DNA from: Bacteroidales bacterium
Lineage (GTDB): Bacteria > Bacteroidota > Bacteroidia > Bacteroidales > SMBSF39
Assembly (NCBI GenBank): GCA_021107685.1
Contig: JAIOSH010000530.1
Location: forward strand, 1-6,471
DNA: 6,471 nt
Direction: 5' to 3'
Shown: positions 1-6,138 of the stretch, piece after piece
Numbering within the stretch: position 1 is the first letter of the stretch
Layout: each line of letters starts with the position of its first letter
Translations under genes and position numbers: made by a program
Notes under the pieces: generated by a model
Told to the model about the DNA's origin: nothing
The model's database searches: none
The model's input: only the letters and a program-made list of their open reading frames with translations

Positions 1-893
1 ATTGTTCCTACAACATCTAAATGTTCAGTTGGATTTAAGGTTCCTATACCAACCTGTCCATGAAATCCGCCTTCTTCTTCAGGAAAAATAATAAATGCAT
101 TTGCAGTAGGAATCATTGTTGGAATTATATTTTCGGAATATCCCCATACAAAAGTATGATTAGCTATAGGCATAAGATGCATAAATCTTCCACCTGCCCA
201 TGAATGACTGCCTCCTGCAATATTACATTCTCCTCCTGTTATTGTAGAAAACTGAGCTGTTGCTTCATTGTAAAGTCCACCGGAAACAACGCTGTGAGCA
301 CCGCTTGCTTTTGTAGAGGCACCCATTGCAACAGAATAATTCCCAATATTTGCATCATCCCACTGGTCACTTTCTACATCTCCGGCTCTGAAAGATGCTT
401 TTTTCGGATACCATATCATCCTGGTTCCCTGTCCTGATACTGGCAAATTATTTCCTATATTGTAAGTACCGGTTGCAATAAATCCATCATCTCCTTCTAC
501 ATGCAATGTTGCATCAGGGTTGGAAATCCCTATACCAACAGCATCTGAAGAGTTGGATAAGTATGTATAATTATTATCCGGGTCCCTTTTCCATAAAGCT
601 GACGAGGTTGAAGTTAATTGTACCCATTCCGATTTTACAGGTCCGCCTTTATTGTAATAAAATCCGGTTATACTATCGGTTTGATATATTAACAAACCAT
701 CAGCAGGTGAGGATATAGAATCTCTTTGCGAAAATGTTAATCTTGGTATTAATAATCCTTTGGTTTTTGACATAATGTCAAGCATAGCAGAACTATCTGC
801 TGTGTAAGTGCTGTCGTCTGTTACTATTACATTTTGCGAGAATAAAAATAATATAGCAAGACATAAAACTGACGTAATTGTAATGTTTTTCAT
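1..893 (-). CDS. Secreted tail-fibre / YadA-head-like repeat protein, N-terminal part (3' end beyond window)
   Basis: I read this open frame directly on the minus strand: ATG at 891-893, then 297 codons with no stop to the window edge, so the C-terminus is missing. Residues 1-19 form a signal peptide (MKN, then a hydrophobic run ending LFS before QN), so it is exported. Residues about 37-60 (MLDIMSKTKGLLIPRLTF) match the 'LDv.s.tkGfL.PRmt..qRd.I' opening common in Bacteroidota secreted fibre-like proteins. Two VGIGxxNPxxxLxVxG shaft-type repeats lie at 119-134 and 281-296. Between them, about 184-235, is a Gly/Ala/Ser-rich stretch (YSVAMGASTKASGAHS, then VVSGG, TITGG and WAGG) resembling the left-handed beta-roll of YadA-type trimeric adhesin heads. 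Family members often end in an S74 intramolecular chaperone or a type IX sorting domain; neither can be seen here. A structural or adhesive surface role is inferred. It is divergent from the redox operon. Confidence 0.8.
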   Translation of the reverse strand, partial: MKNITITSVLCLAILFLFSQNVIVTDDSTYTADSSAMLDIMSKTKGLLIPRLTFSQRDSISSPADGLLIYQTDSITGFYYNKGGPVKSEWVQLTSTSSALWKRDPDNNYTYLSNSSDAVGIGISNPDATLHVEGDDGFIATGTYNIGNNLPVSGQGTRMIWYPKKASFRAGDVESDQWDDANIGNYSVAMGASTKASGAHSVVSGGLYNEATAQFSTITGGECNIAGGSHSWAGGRFMHLMPIANHTFVWGYSENIIPTMIPTANAFIIFPEEEGGFHGQVGIGTLNPTEHLDVVGT

Positions 894-942
894 AGCTTGG
901 GGTTTTGTATGTAAAAAAATTTATGTTATTGTAAAACAACGC

Positions 943-971
943 AATATACGACATTTTTAAGCAAATGTCAA
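943..971 (-). promoter_or_regulatory. Promoter for the leftward fibre-like gene
   Basis: Read on the minus strand, TTGACA (971-966) and TATATT (948-943) are separated by exactly 17 bases: a perfect -35 and a 5/6 -10 by the sigma70 consensus. The same bases partly fit the Bacteroidota pattern (TTG, about 20 bases, then TAnnTT; the final TG is absent). Transcription would start near 936 and give a leader of roughly 43 bases before the ATG at 893. The promoter assignment is inferred from sequence only. Confidence 0.5.
950..969. repeat. 7-bp inverted repeat overlapping the leftward promoter
   Basis: GACATTT (950-956) and AAATGTC (963-969) are perfect inverted repeats separated by 6 bases. The right arm overlaps the -35 hexamer and the rest fills most of the spacer of the leftward promoter, the position expected for a repressor operator. 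A chance palindrome in AT-rich DNA is also possible. I see nothing else structured in the 894-1138 gap apart from A/T runs. Confidence 0.35.
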
Positions 972-1077
972 GTAAAATGTAATTATTTCCACAAAATATT
1001 TCCTGTTTTATAAATAAAAATAATTTTATAATTTAGCAAACTTTTTATATTATTTGTGAAAAACAGCATACAACCTT

Positions 1078-1107
1078 TTGTTAATTTATATTGTCTAACT
1101 TTAAAAT
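1078..1107 (+). promoter_or_regulatory. Candidate weak promoter for the thioredoxin gene
   Basis: TTGTTA (1078-1083) and TAAAAT (1102-1107) are 18 bases apart, about 30 bases before the ATG at 1139. An overlapping Bacteroidota-style -7 box, TAACTTTA (1096-1103), differs from TAnnTTTG only in its last base, but its distance from the upstream TTTG (1077-1080) is 15, shorter than usual. The region is so AT-rich that chance matches are expected. Confidence 0.25.
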
Positions 1108-1138
1108 TTATTTTTTTTAATAATTTAAACCTTTTAAT

Positions 1139-1666
1139 ATGAAAAAATTAAGATTGATAATTGTTTTATCATTACTGACATTAATTTGCTTTTCGCAAAC
1201 CAAGGAGAAACAACTTACTAAATTACCATCTGTTGATGTTAAAACAATGGGAAGTGAAACTTTTAATACAGCAGATATTTCAAATGACGGTAAGCCCATT
1301 ATTTTAAGCTTCTGGGCGTTATGGTGTAAACCATGCATTAAAGAATTAAGTGCAATTGCAGATATTTACGAAGAATGGCAGGAAGAAACAGGTGTTAAGC
1401 TGATAGCAGTTTCAATTGATGATGCAAGGTCTTCTTCTAAAGTATTACCAACAGTTAATGGGAAAGGCTGGGATTATGAAGTACTGTTAGATGCTAATGG
1501 TGATTTTAAAAGAGCTATGAATGTGAATATGATACCACATACTTTTTTACTTAATGGAAAAGGTGAAATTGTTTGGCAACATACTTCCTTTTCTGAAGGA
1601 AGTGAACTGGAATTAATTGAACTTGTAAGAAAATTAAATAAAGATGAAGATATTTCGGAACATTAA
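1139..1666 (+). CDS. TlpA/ResA-like periplasmic thioredoxin-fold disulfide reductase
   Basis: 175 residues, within the usual size of TlpA/ResA/DsbE-type proteins. Residues 1-19 are a Sec signal peptide (MKK, hydrophobic core, then CFS before QT); C17 has no good lipobox, so a soluble periplasmic protein is more likely than a lipoprotein. The thioredoxin active site is at 57-66, SFWALWCKPC, with redox cysteines C63 and C66 and the preceding Trp. The fold continues with LIAVSIDD (88-95), a strand around 113-118, and the cis-proline loop MIPHTFLL (P133), then GKGEIVW, all standard for the AhpC/TSA-Redoxin branch. The family reduces disulfides in exported proteins. Here the next two genes encode an outer-membrane protein and a CxxC lipoprotein, which suggests partners in the envelope. 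The ATG follows an A/T-rich leader without a Shine-Dalgarno sequence, normal for Bacteroidota. The exact substrate is not deducible. Confidence 0.88.
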   Translation: MKKLRLIIVLSLLTLICFSQTKEKQLTKLPSVDVKTMGSETFNTADISNDGKPIILSFWALWCKPCIKELSAIADIYEEWQEETGVKLIAVSIDDARSSSKVLPTVNGKGWDYEVLLDANGDFKRAMNVNMIPHTFLLNGKGEIVWQHTSFSEGSELELIELVRKLNKDEDISEH

Positions 1667-1679
1667 TTATTAAACTATT

Positions 1680-1813
1680 TAGTGTTTGCACGAAAACTAT
1701 TCAAAACTGTCATTTCGAGTGGAGCGAGAAATCTCATGCCCCGACATACAAATTGATGGAGATTTCTCCCTTCGGTCGAAATGACAAAAAGCAACGTTTT
1801 CGTTCAGGCACTA
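1680..1813. mobile_element. MITE-like nested palindromic element inserted between operon genes
   Basis: The outer arms TAGTGTTTGCACGAAAAC (1680-1697) and, as reverse complement of 1796-1813, TAGTGCCTGAACGAAAAC match at 15 of 18 positions. Nested inside is a second inverted repeat (1709-1735 with 1759-1785). The element has no ORF and starts 13 bp after the thioredoxin stop codon. It ends 18 bp before the TTG start of the next gene. Removing its 134 bp leaves a 31-bp gap, an ordinary operonic spacing, so insertion into an operon is the simplest reading. The inner motif GTCATTTCGA...GAGAAATCTC belongs to a dispersed repeat type I recall as common in Bacteroidota; this was not searched. No convincing target duplication is visible, although CTATTT occurs at both edges (1675-1680 and 1811-1816). 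Confidence 0.7.
1709..1785. repeat. Inner 27-bp inverted repeat of the palindromic element
   Basis: The arms are 1709-1735 and 1759-1785, with a 23-base loop. They share GTCATTTCGA at the outer end and GAGAAATCTC at the inner end; only 4 of 27 positions differ, all in the 7-base centre (GTGGAGC against CCGAAGG). In RNA this would form a long, stable hairpin between the thioredoxin and outer-membrane-protein cistrons. It could act as a partial terminator, an mRNA-stability element or a processing site. Confidence 0.85.
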
Positions 1814-1831
1814 TTTTAAATTCCATAGACA

Positions 1832-3517
1832 TTGAAAAATATTAAATTAAATTTATCATTCTTATTAATTTTATTTATCTTTCCTATAATTTCTTTATCT
1901 CAGGATTTTTTGAATAATGGAAAGGTACATGGTAGCTTCCAGGTTGATGTTCAAAATTACAATCCTGATACAAAAATTGGAATATATGATTCAATAATTG
2001 ATGGCGAAAAATTAGCTATGATGGGTTTTGCCAATATTATTTATACAAATCAGAATTTTACTGCGGGCATAAGATATGAAAGCTATCTTAATCCATTAAT
2101 TGGTTTTGATGAAGAATATGAGGGAAGTGGAATAGCTTACAGGTTTGCTTCATATAAAAAAGGTGCTTTTGATATTACAGTAGGTAATTATTATGAGCAG
2201 TTTGGAAACGGATTGATATTCAGGACATATGAAGAATGGAGCCTTGGTTATGATAATTCAATGGATGGCATAAGAGTAAAAATAAATCCATATAAAGGAA
2301 TAACATTAAAAGGGATTTATGGAACACAACGTTATTATTGGGAAAAATATACATCGGATAACAGGGGGATAGTAAGAGGAGCAGACGGGGAATTATTTCT
2401 TAATGATGTGTTCAATTCAATGAAAGATCAAAAAACAAAAATTATCTTAGGTGCAAGTATAATCAGCAAATATCAGAAAGACGATCCTTATGCACTTTAT
2501 AAATATCCTGAAAATGTTTCAGCTTGTGCAGGAAGGATAAATTTAACACATGGAAAAGTTAATTTATTAAGTGAGTATGCCTATAAAATAAATGACCCTT
2601 CTTCAATTAATAATATAATTTATAAAAATGGTGAAGCCTTACTGATTTCAGCTACATATTCTCAAAAAGGACTTGGTATTTTATTATCTGCAAAACATAT
2701 TGATAATATGAGCTTCAAATCTAACAGGACTGAAACAGGTAATGCTTTGGATATAAATTATCTTCCCCCGCTTTCTAAACAACATACATACAGCCTCGAA
2801 GCTATGTATCCTTATGCCACTCAACCAAATGGAGAGATTGGCTTTCAGGCACAGGTAGTTTATACTATTCCTAAAAAGTCAAAACTCGGTGGGAAATACG
2901 GTACTAACATAATAGTAAATTTTTCACAAATAAACAGTCTTGATAAACAACAGCTTAATGAAGAAATCCCTATTGATCAAAAAGGAACAAAAGGATATAA
3001 ATCCAGTCTTTTTGCTATAGGTGATGAAATATATTATGAAGATTTTAATGTGGAAATTTCTAAAAAAATAAATAAAAAATGGAAAGCTATTATTGCTTAT
3101 ACTAACCTTTTATATAATTATGATGTTATTGAAGAAGGTTTTGAAGGCGGAAAAAAATATTACGCTAATATTGGTGTAATTGATCTTACATATAAAATTA
3201 AACCCAAAAAATCAATCAGGCTTGAATTACAATATTTAGAAACTAAGCAGGATTCGGGCAATTGGGCAATGGCTTTAATAGAATATACTATAGCACCCAA
3301 ATGGTTTTTTGCAATTTTCGACCAGTATAATTATAATAATCCTGTTAGTAATAATACATATCATTATTATAATGTATCTGCGGGATATATAAATAAAACA
3401 AATCGTGTAGCAATATCATACGGAAGACAAAGGGAAGGAATTTTGTGTATTGGGGGGGTGTGTAGAAGAGTTCCTGCTTCAAGCGGATTTACATTAACCA
3501 TAACAAGTAGTTTTTAA
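1832..3517 (+). CDS. DUF6029-type outer-membrane beta-rich protein
   Basis: 561 residues. I assign DUF6029 from memory of its N-terminal pattern: NGKVHGSFQVDVQNY (29-43), then GFANIIYTNQNFTAGIRYE, then GNYYEQFGNGLIFRTYEE (118-135). Residues 1-24 form a signal peptide (MKN, long hydrophobic run, SLSQ before D25). The mature part is alternating aromatic/polar beta-strand sequence ending in a C-terminal Phe (ITSSF), as expected of a beta-barrel substrate of BAM; function is unknown. The only cysteines outside the signal are C232 and a CIGGVC pair (C539, C544) near the C-terminus. I recall that pair as a family feature. The start is TTG at 1832: an in-frame TAG lies at 1826-1828 and no in-frame ATG would keep the signal peptide. 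The gene lies 18 bp after the inserted element and 10 bp before the Omp28-like gene, so it is probably co-transcribed with the latter. A run of seven G (3452-3458) lies within the CX4C codons. Confidence 0.8.
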   Translation: MKNIKLNLSFLLILFIFPIISLSQDFLNNGKVHGSFQVDVQNYNPDTKIGIYDSIIDGEKLAMMGFANIIYTNQNFTAGIRYESYLNPLIGFDEEYEGSGIAYRFASYKKGAFDITVGNYYEQFGNGLIFRTYEEWSLGYDNSMDGIRVKINPYKGITLKGIYGTQRYYWEKYTSDNRGIVRGADGELFLNDVFNSMKDQKTKIILGASIISKYQKDDPYALYKYPENVSACAGRINLTHGKVNLLSEYAYKINDPSSINNIIYKNGEALLISATYSQKGLGILLSAKHIDNMSFKSNRTETGNALDINYLPPLSKQHTYSLEAMYPYATQPNGEIGFQAQVVYTIPKKSKLGGKYGTNIIVNFSQINSLDKQQLNEEIPIDQKGTKGYKSSLFAIGDEIYYEDFNVEISKKINKKWKAIIAYTNLLYNYDVIEEGFEGGKKYYANIGVIDLTYKIKPKKSIRLELQYLETKQDSGNWAMALIEYTIAPKWFFAIFDQYNYNNPVSNNTYHYYNVSAGYINKTNRVAISYGRQREGILCIGGVCRRVPASSGFTLTITSSF

Positions 3518-3527
3518 AACAAATACA

Positions 3528-4364
3528 ATGAAATATTTTAAAATCATAATATTAATATTATTCTTAACAGTAATGTTGCTTTCCTGTGATAAAGTTGAAG
3601 AGCCATATATTAAAGAAAATGTATGGGCGCCGACAGGTCGTAAAGTATTGCTGGAAGATTATACGGGACATAAATGTGTAAATTGTCCGAGTGCTGCATT
3701 AACCGCAAATGAGTTAATCGAAAAATATCAGGATTATCTTATAGTTATATCCATACATGCAGGTTACTTTGCAGAGCCAAGTTCAAGTGGAGATTATACT
3801 TATGATTTTACCTGCCCTGTTGGAAATGAACTCAATGATTATTTTGAGATTGTTTCTAATCCTTCAGGGATGGTTAACAGAAAAGAATATAATGAGAATT
3901 TGCTTTTAGGAGTTGATGATTGGGCAGGGGCTGTTGGTGTAGAGATAAACAAATATCCCGATGCAGAAATAACAATTGAGAATATATTTAATCAACAAAA
4001 CCGAATGCTTAATACATCAATTGAAATAAAATTTCTTCTTGATATGGAAGGTATATACAGATTATGTGCCTATATAACCGAAGATAGTATTATTGCACCA
4101 CAGATGAATAATGATAATAATATCGGACCTGTACCTGATATTTTGGATTATGTCCACAAACATGTACTTAGAGGCTCAGTTAACGGTACATGGGGTGATG
4201 TTATCACAAATGAAAATATTACTGCAGAATCAGTATTTACATTAAATTATAATGACTTTGAAATTAATTCAATCTGGAATGAACATAATTGTTCAGTTAT
4301 AGCTTTTATTTATAATGAAGAAACAAAAGAGATAATCCAGGCTGAAGAGAAACATATTGAGTAA
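3528..4364 (+). CDS. Omp28-related lipoprotein with thioredoxin-like CxxC motif
   Basis: 278 residues. The N-terminus is a lipoprotein signal: MKYFKIII, hydrophobic core, lipobox LLSC with C20 as the lipidated residue, then DK. The mature N-terminus carries LLEDYTGHKCVNCPSAA (41-57), the pattern of Omp28-type proteins, with C50 and C53 in a CxxC arrangement followed by Pro. A thioredoxin-like cis-proline loop, NPSGMVNR, lies at 111-118 (P112), with a further cysteine at C96. The C-terminal half (about 145-278) is beta-rich and binding-like, with DYVHKHVLRG typical of the family. Omp28 is known as an outer-membrane antigen and possible adhesin in Bacteroidota; its biochemical role is unsettled. 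The gene starts 10 bp after the DUF6029-type gene. With the upstream TlpA-like protein, this makes two CxxC thioredoxin-fold proteins flanking an outer-membrane protein. A redox role is inference. Confidence 0.85.
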   Translation: MKYFKIIILILFLTVMLLSCDKVEEPYIKENVWAPTGRKVLLEDYTGHKCVNCPSAALTANELIEKYQDYLIVISIHAGYFAEPSSSGDYTYDFTCPVGNELNDYFEIVSNPSGMVNRKEYNENLLLGVDDWAGAVGVEINKYPDAEITIENIFNQQNRMLNTSIEIKFLLDMEGIYRLCAYITEDSIIAPQMNNDNNIGPVPDILDYVHKHVLRGSVNGTWGDVITNENITAESVFTLNYNDFEINSIWNEHNCSVIAFIYNEETKEIIQAEEKHIE

Positions 4365-4390
4365 TAGTGATATAAAAATTTATGAATACA

Positions 4391-4530
4391 GCAGCATAAC
4401 GTTTTGGCAGCTATGGCACGTGGCTGATGTATCAAAACCGCAGTTCGCTTTCTAAATTCATATTTACTTTAAATTTTTTATCTTGCTTTACAAACAACCA
4501 AAAGGGCAAGGGCTATACCGTGTGTGCTTT
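4391..4530. repeat. Structured intergenic repeat, distantly attC-like
   Basis: The gap between the convergent Omp28-like and endonuclease genes opens with GCATAACG (4394-4401), whose complement CGTTATGC resembles an integron attC core (GTTRRRY). Two imperfect direct copies follow: GGCAGCTATGGCACGTGG (from 4406) and GGCAAGGGCTATACCGTGTG (from 4505). The length of about 140 bp and the extrahelical bases in the hairpin are also attC-like. However, a proper matching core at the other end is missing and no integrase is in view. I recall similar sequences flanking accessory genes in Bacteroidota, but cannot verify this. Confidence 0.25.
4401..4438 (+). terminator. Hairpin downstream of the Omp28-like gene, possible terminator
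   Basis: CAGCTATG (4408-4415) pairs with CGTGGCTG (4419-4426) over 8 bp around a GCA loop, using two G-U wobbles. An outer stem, GTTTTG (4401-4406) with CAAAAC (4433-4438), extends it across an asymmetric internal loop. The wobbles pair only in the plus-strand transcript, so the fold is stronger in the Omp28-side mRNA. No U-run follows directly, so intrinsic termination is unproven. It lies 36 bp after the stop codon, between convergent genes. Confidence 0.4.
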
Positions 4531-4536
4531 CGAGCT

Positions 4537-5289
4537 TTATTTTTTCTTTTTAGAGTCAATTGTCGCTGAATTAAACCGAACCAATTTTCCCCAATCAATC
4601 TCTCCATTTTCTTTACAGAATTCATTGGTGAATTCTTTTGTAAATTTGTTTATCATTTGTGAGTATGATTTCATAAAATCGTCATTTTTTTCTTTTGCTT
4701 TGTGTCCAAGTGGTTCAATAATTTCAGTATATAAATTTTCATTGCCGGAAATAAACTCCCAAAAATTTTGACCACAGTATTTAAAGTAATCGCCTTTGTC
4801 AGGGCGATTTTCTCTACCATAGCAACAACCATTTACGGCTATAATGTTTAGCTGTGAATTGCTTGTCCTTAAAGTCTTTTTAGCTGTTTTAAAGTCAGCA
4901 ACCATTTTTGCAATTTGCGAACTATTTCCCCAGTTTGGACCAGACTTAATATTAACAATGTGCCGTCTGCCATCTTTGTCAAATTCTAAATCAATTCCAA
5001 TGATTCCCGATTTTTTACCACCGTAAACTTTTTCATTGATGAAAATTGCTAAACCTTCAAGCCAATCGCCAAAAATACCTTCTTCGCTTGATGAAATATG
5101 AGCGTCAACAATGCCCCTAATAATTTGCTCTGCTGTCAAAACATATTTGGCTTTGAATAAATAAGGATTTTTACGTTTTAGGACTTTTGATAGTTTTAAA
5201 CTGTCAAGGCTTTGAATACGTTTTTCGTGAAATGTCCCAATATTTTTCTCAACGTATTGCGATACGTCTTTCAGACTTAGTTTCTTCAT
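4537..5289 (-). CDS. Type II restriction endonuclease, PD-(D/E)xK type (PmeII-like)
   Basis: 250 residues. The gene follows the methyltransferase gene on the same strand and overlaps its last 41 bp, so it is translated second. The likely catalytic core is GIDLEF (98-103, D100) followed by VNIKSGPNWGNSSQ (112-125, K115): the Asp and N-x-K of a PD-(D/E)xK nuclease, where the usual E/D before xK is Asn. Conserved-looking blocks are YVEKNIGTFHEKR (12-24), LKRKNPYLFKAK (37-48), FGDWLEGLAIF (73-83), AVNGCCYGRENRPDKGDYFK (151-170) and IEPLGHKAKEKND (191-203). I recall this block order from endonucleases annotated 'PmeII family', a name given from memory. The product would cut the unmethylated recognition site, which cannot be read from sequence. 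ATG at 5289 keeps the N-terminal block intact. The C-terminus ends in a lysine run. No sign of truncation. Confidence 0.8.
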   Translation of the reverse strand: MKKLSLKDVSQYVEKNIGTFHEKRIQSLDSLKLSKVLKRKNPYLFKAKYVLTAEQIIRGIVDAHISSSEEGIFGDWLEGLAIFINEKVYGGKKSGIIGIDLEFDKDGRRHIVNIKSGPNWGNSSQIAKMVADFKTAKKTLRTSNSQLNIIAVNGCCYGRENRPDKGDYFKYCGQNFWEFISGNENLYTEIIEPLGHKAKEKNDDFMKSYSQMINKFTKEFTNEFCKENGEIDWGKLVRFNSATIDSKKKK

Positions 5290-6127
5290 ATTTTTCTTTT
5301 GGTTCTAATAAATAGAGTTCAACAGGCTTCAATTGTTTTCTTACCATTTCACAGTATTCAGGAACAATGTCTATCCCGATTGAATTACGTTTCATTTTAT
5401 TTGCAACACTTAAAGTTGTGCCTGATCCCATAAAAGGGTCAAGAACAGTATCGTTTTGTTTTGTAAAAAGTTTAATAAACCATTCAGGAAGTTCTTCAGG
5501 AAATGTAGCACTATGGTTTTTATTGTTACACTCTGTTGCTAAATGAAGTACATTTGTTGGGTATGCTTTGTCTCTGTCTAACCAGTTTGATATGTTTTTG
5601 CCAAAACCACTACCTACTTTTGAGTTATCGCGTATTTTGTCAGTTTCCGAAAGATTTTTTAATCTGTTTTTAGCCCAGTCTCCCATCGGAACCATTACTT
5701 CTTTTTGGTACATATTAAATTTCTTTTCCTTGTTGAATTGGAGTAGTCTTTCCCAAGAATCACGGAATCGATTTGGCCATTTTCCGGGATAAGAATTTTT
5801 TTTATGCCAAATGAATTCTTCGGTCCACAACCAACCTTGTTTACGCATTGCTATTATTAGTTCCATTACGTAAGTACTTCGTTCTCCATTAACAACTTTT
5901 TCTTTTATGTTAAGTATAAATGTCCCAGTTGGTTTCAAAACTCTCAAAAGTTGCTTCGAAATTGGTAAAAACCACTCAACATACTTGTCAGGATGCCTCC
6001 CCCCATAAGTGCTTTTTCTTTGATCTGCATATGGTGGCGAAGTTACAATTAAGTCAACTGAATTGTCTGATAGATACTTTAATTGTTTTTTACTGTCACC
6101 TAAATATATATCTGTAGTTATTTCCAT
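5249..6127 (-). CDS. Beta-class DNA methyltransferase (SPPY motif) of the restriction-modification pair
   Basis: 292 residues. The catalytic motif IV, VDLIVTSPPYADQR (24-37), comes first and the S-adenosylmethionine motif I, VLDPFMGSGTT (228-238), comes late, followed by SIGIDIVPEYCEM (249-261). That IV-before-I order defines the beta class. SPPY usually marks N4-cytosine methylation, but N6-adenine cannot be excluded. NHSATFPEELPEWFIKLFT (204-222) is the usual motif X region just before motif I. The middle (about 100-200) holds TEEFIWHKKNSYPGKWPNR and a variable stretch likely to contain target recognition. The enzyme protects the host sites cut by the endonuclease that follows it, whose start codon lies within its last codons. 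The ATG at 6127 gives a complete motif set; an ATG six bases upstream is followed immediately by TAA. No controller protein gene is evident. Confidence 0.9.
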   Translation of the reverse strand: MEITTDIYLGDSKKQLKYLSDNSVDLIVTSPPYADQRKSTYGGRHPDKYVEWFLPISKQLLRVLKPTGTFILNIKEKVVNGERSTYVMELIIAMRKQGWLWTEEFIWHKKNSYPGKWPNRFRDSWERLLQFNKEKKFNMYQKEVMVPMGDWAKNRLKNLSETDKIRDNSKVGSGFGKNISNWLDRDKAYPTNVLHLATECNNKNHSATFPEELPEWFIKLFTKQNDTVLDPFMGSGTTLSVANKMKRNSIGIDIVPEYCEMVRKQLKPVELYLLEPKEKYEETKSERRIAIR

Positions 6128-6138
6128 TTACATATTTT

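Noticed and set aside
204..718. Plus-strand open frames of 77 and 70 codons (204-437 and 506-718)
   Set aside because: They lie opposite the fibre-like gene, whose minus-strand frame is open for 297 codons with recognisable motifs; they are Cys- or Tyr-rich and resemble no protein.
1053..1080. Bacteroidota promoter from TTTG at 1053-1056
   Set aside because: No TAnnTTTG box lies 19-21 bases downstream, so the TTTG match is likely chance.
894..1138. tRNA or small RNA gene in the divergent gap
   Set aside because: Almost pure A/T with no cloverleaf, T-loop (TTCGA) or GC-rich stem.
1117..1338. Minus-strand 73-codon frame
   Set aside because: Antisense to the thioredoxin gene including its active-site region; no motif.
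1709..1785. CRISPR repeat or riboswitch reading of the palindrome
   Set aside because: Only one pair of inverted arms, no regularly spaced direct repeats, and the outer terminal arms indicate an inserted element, not an aptamer.
1680..1813. Intrinsic terminator ending the thioredoxin transcript
   Set aside because: The hairpin is not followed by a U-run and has nested terminal arms, so a mobile palindromic element explains it better; some termination remains possible.
4427..5026. Plus-strand frames at 4427-4771 and 4844-5026
   Set aside because: Mostly or wholly opposite the endonuclease gene, whose frame has family-like blocks throughout; the plus-strand frames look like reverse-complement shadows rich in Phe and Ser.
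5568..6117. Plus-strand frames at 5568-5792 and 5920-6117
   Set aside because: Opposite the methyltransferase, including its motif regions; no independent signal or domain.
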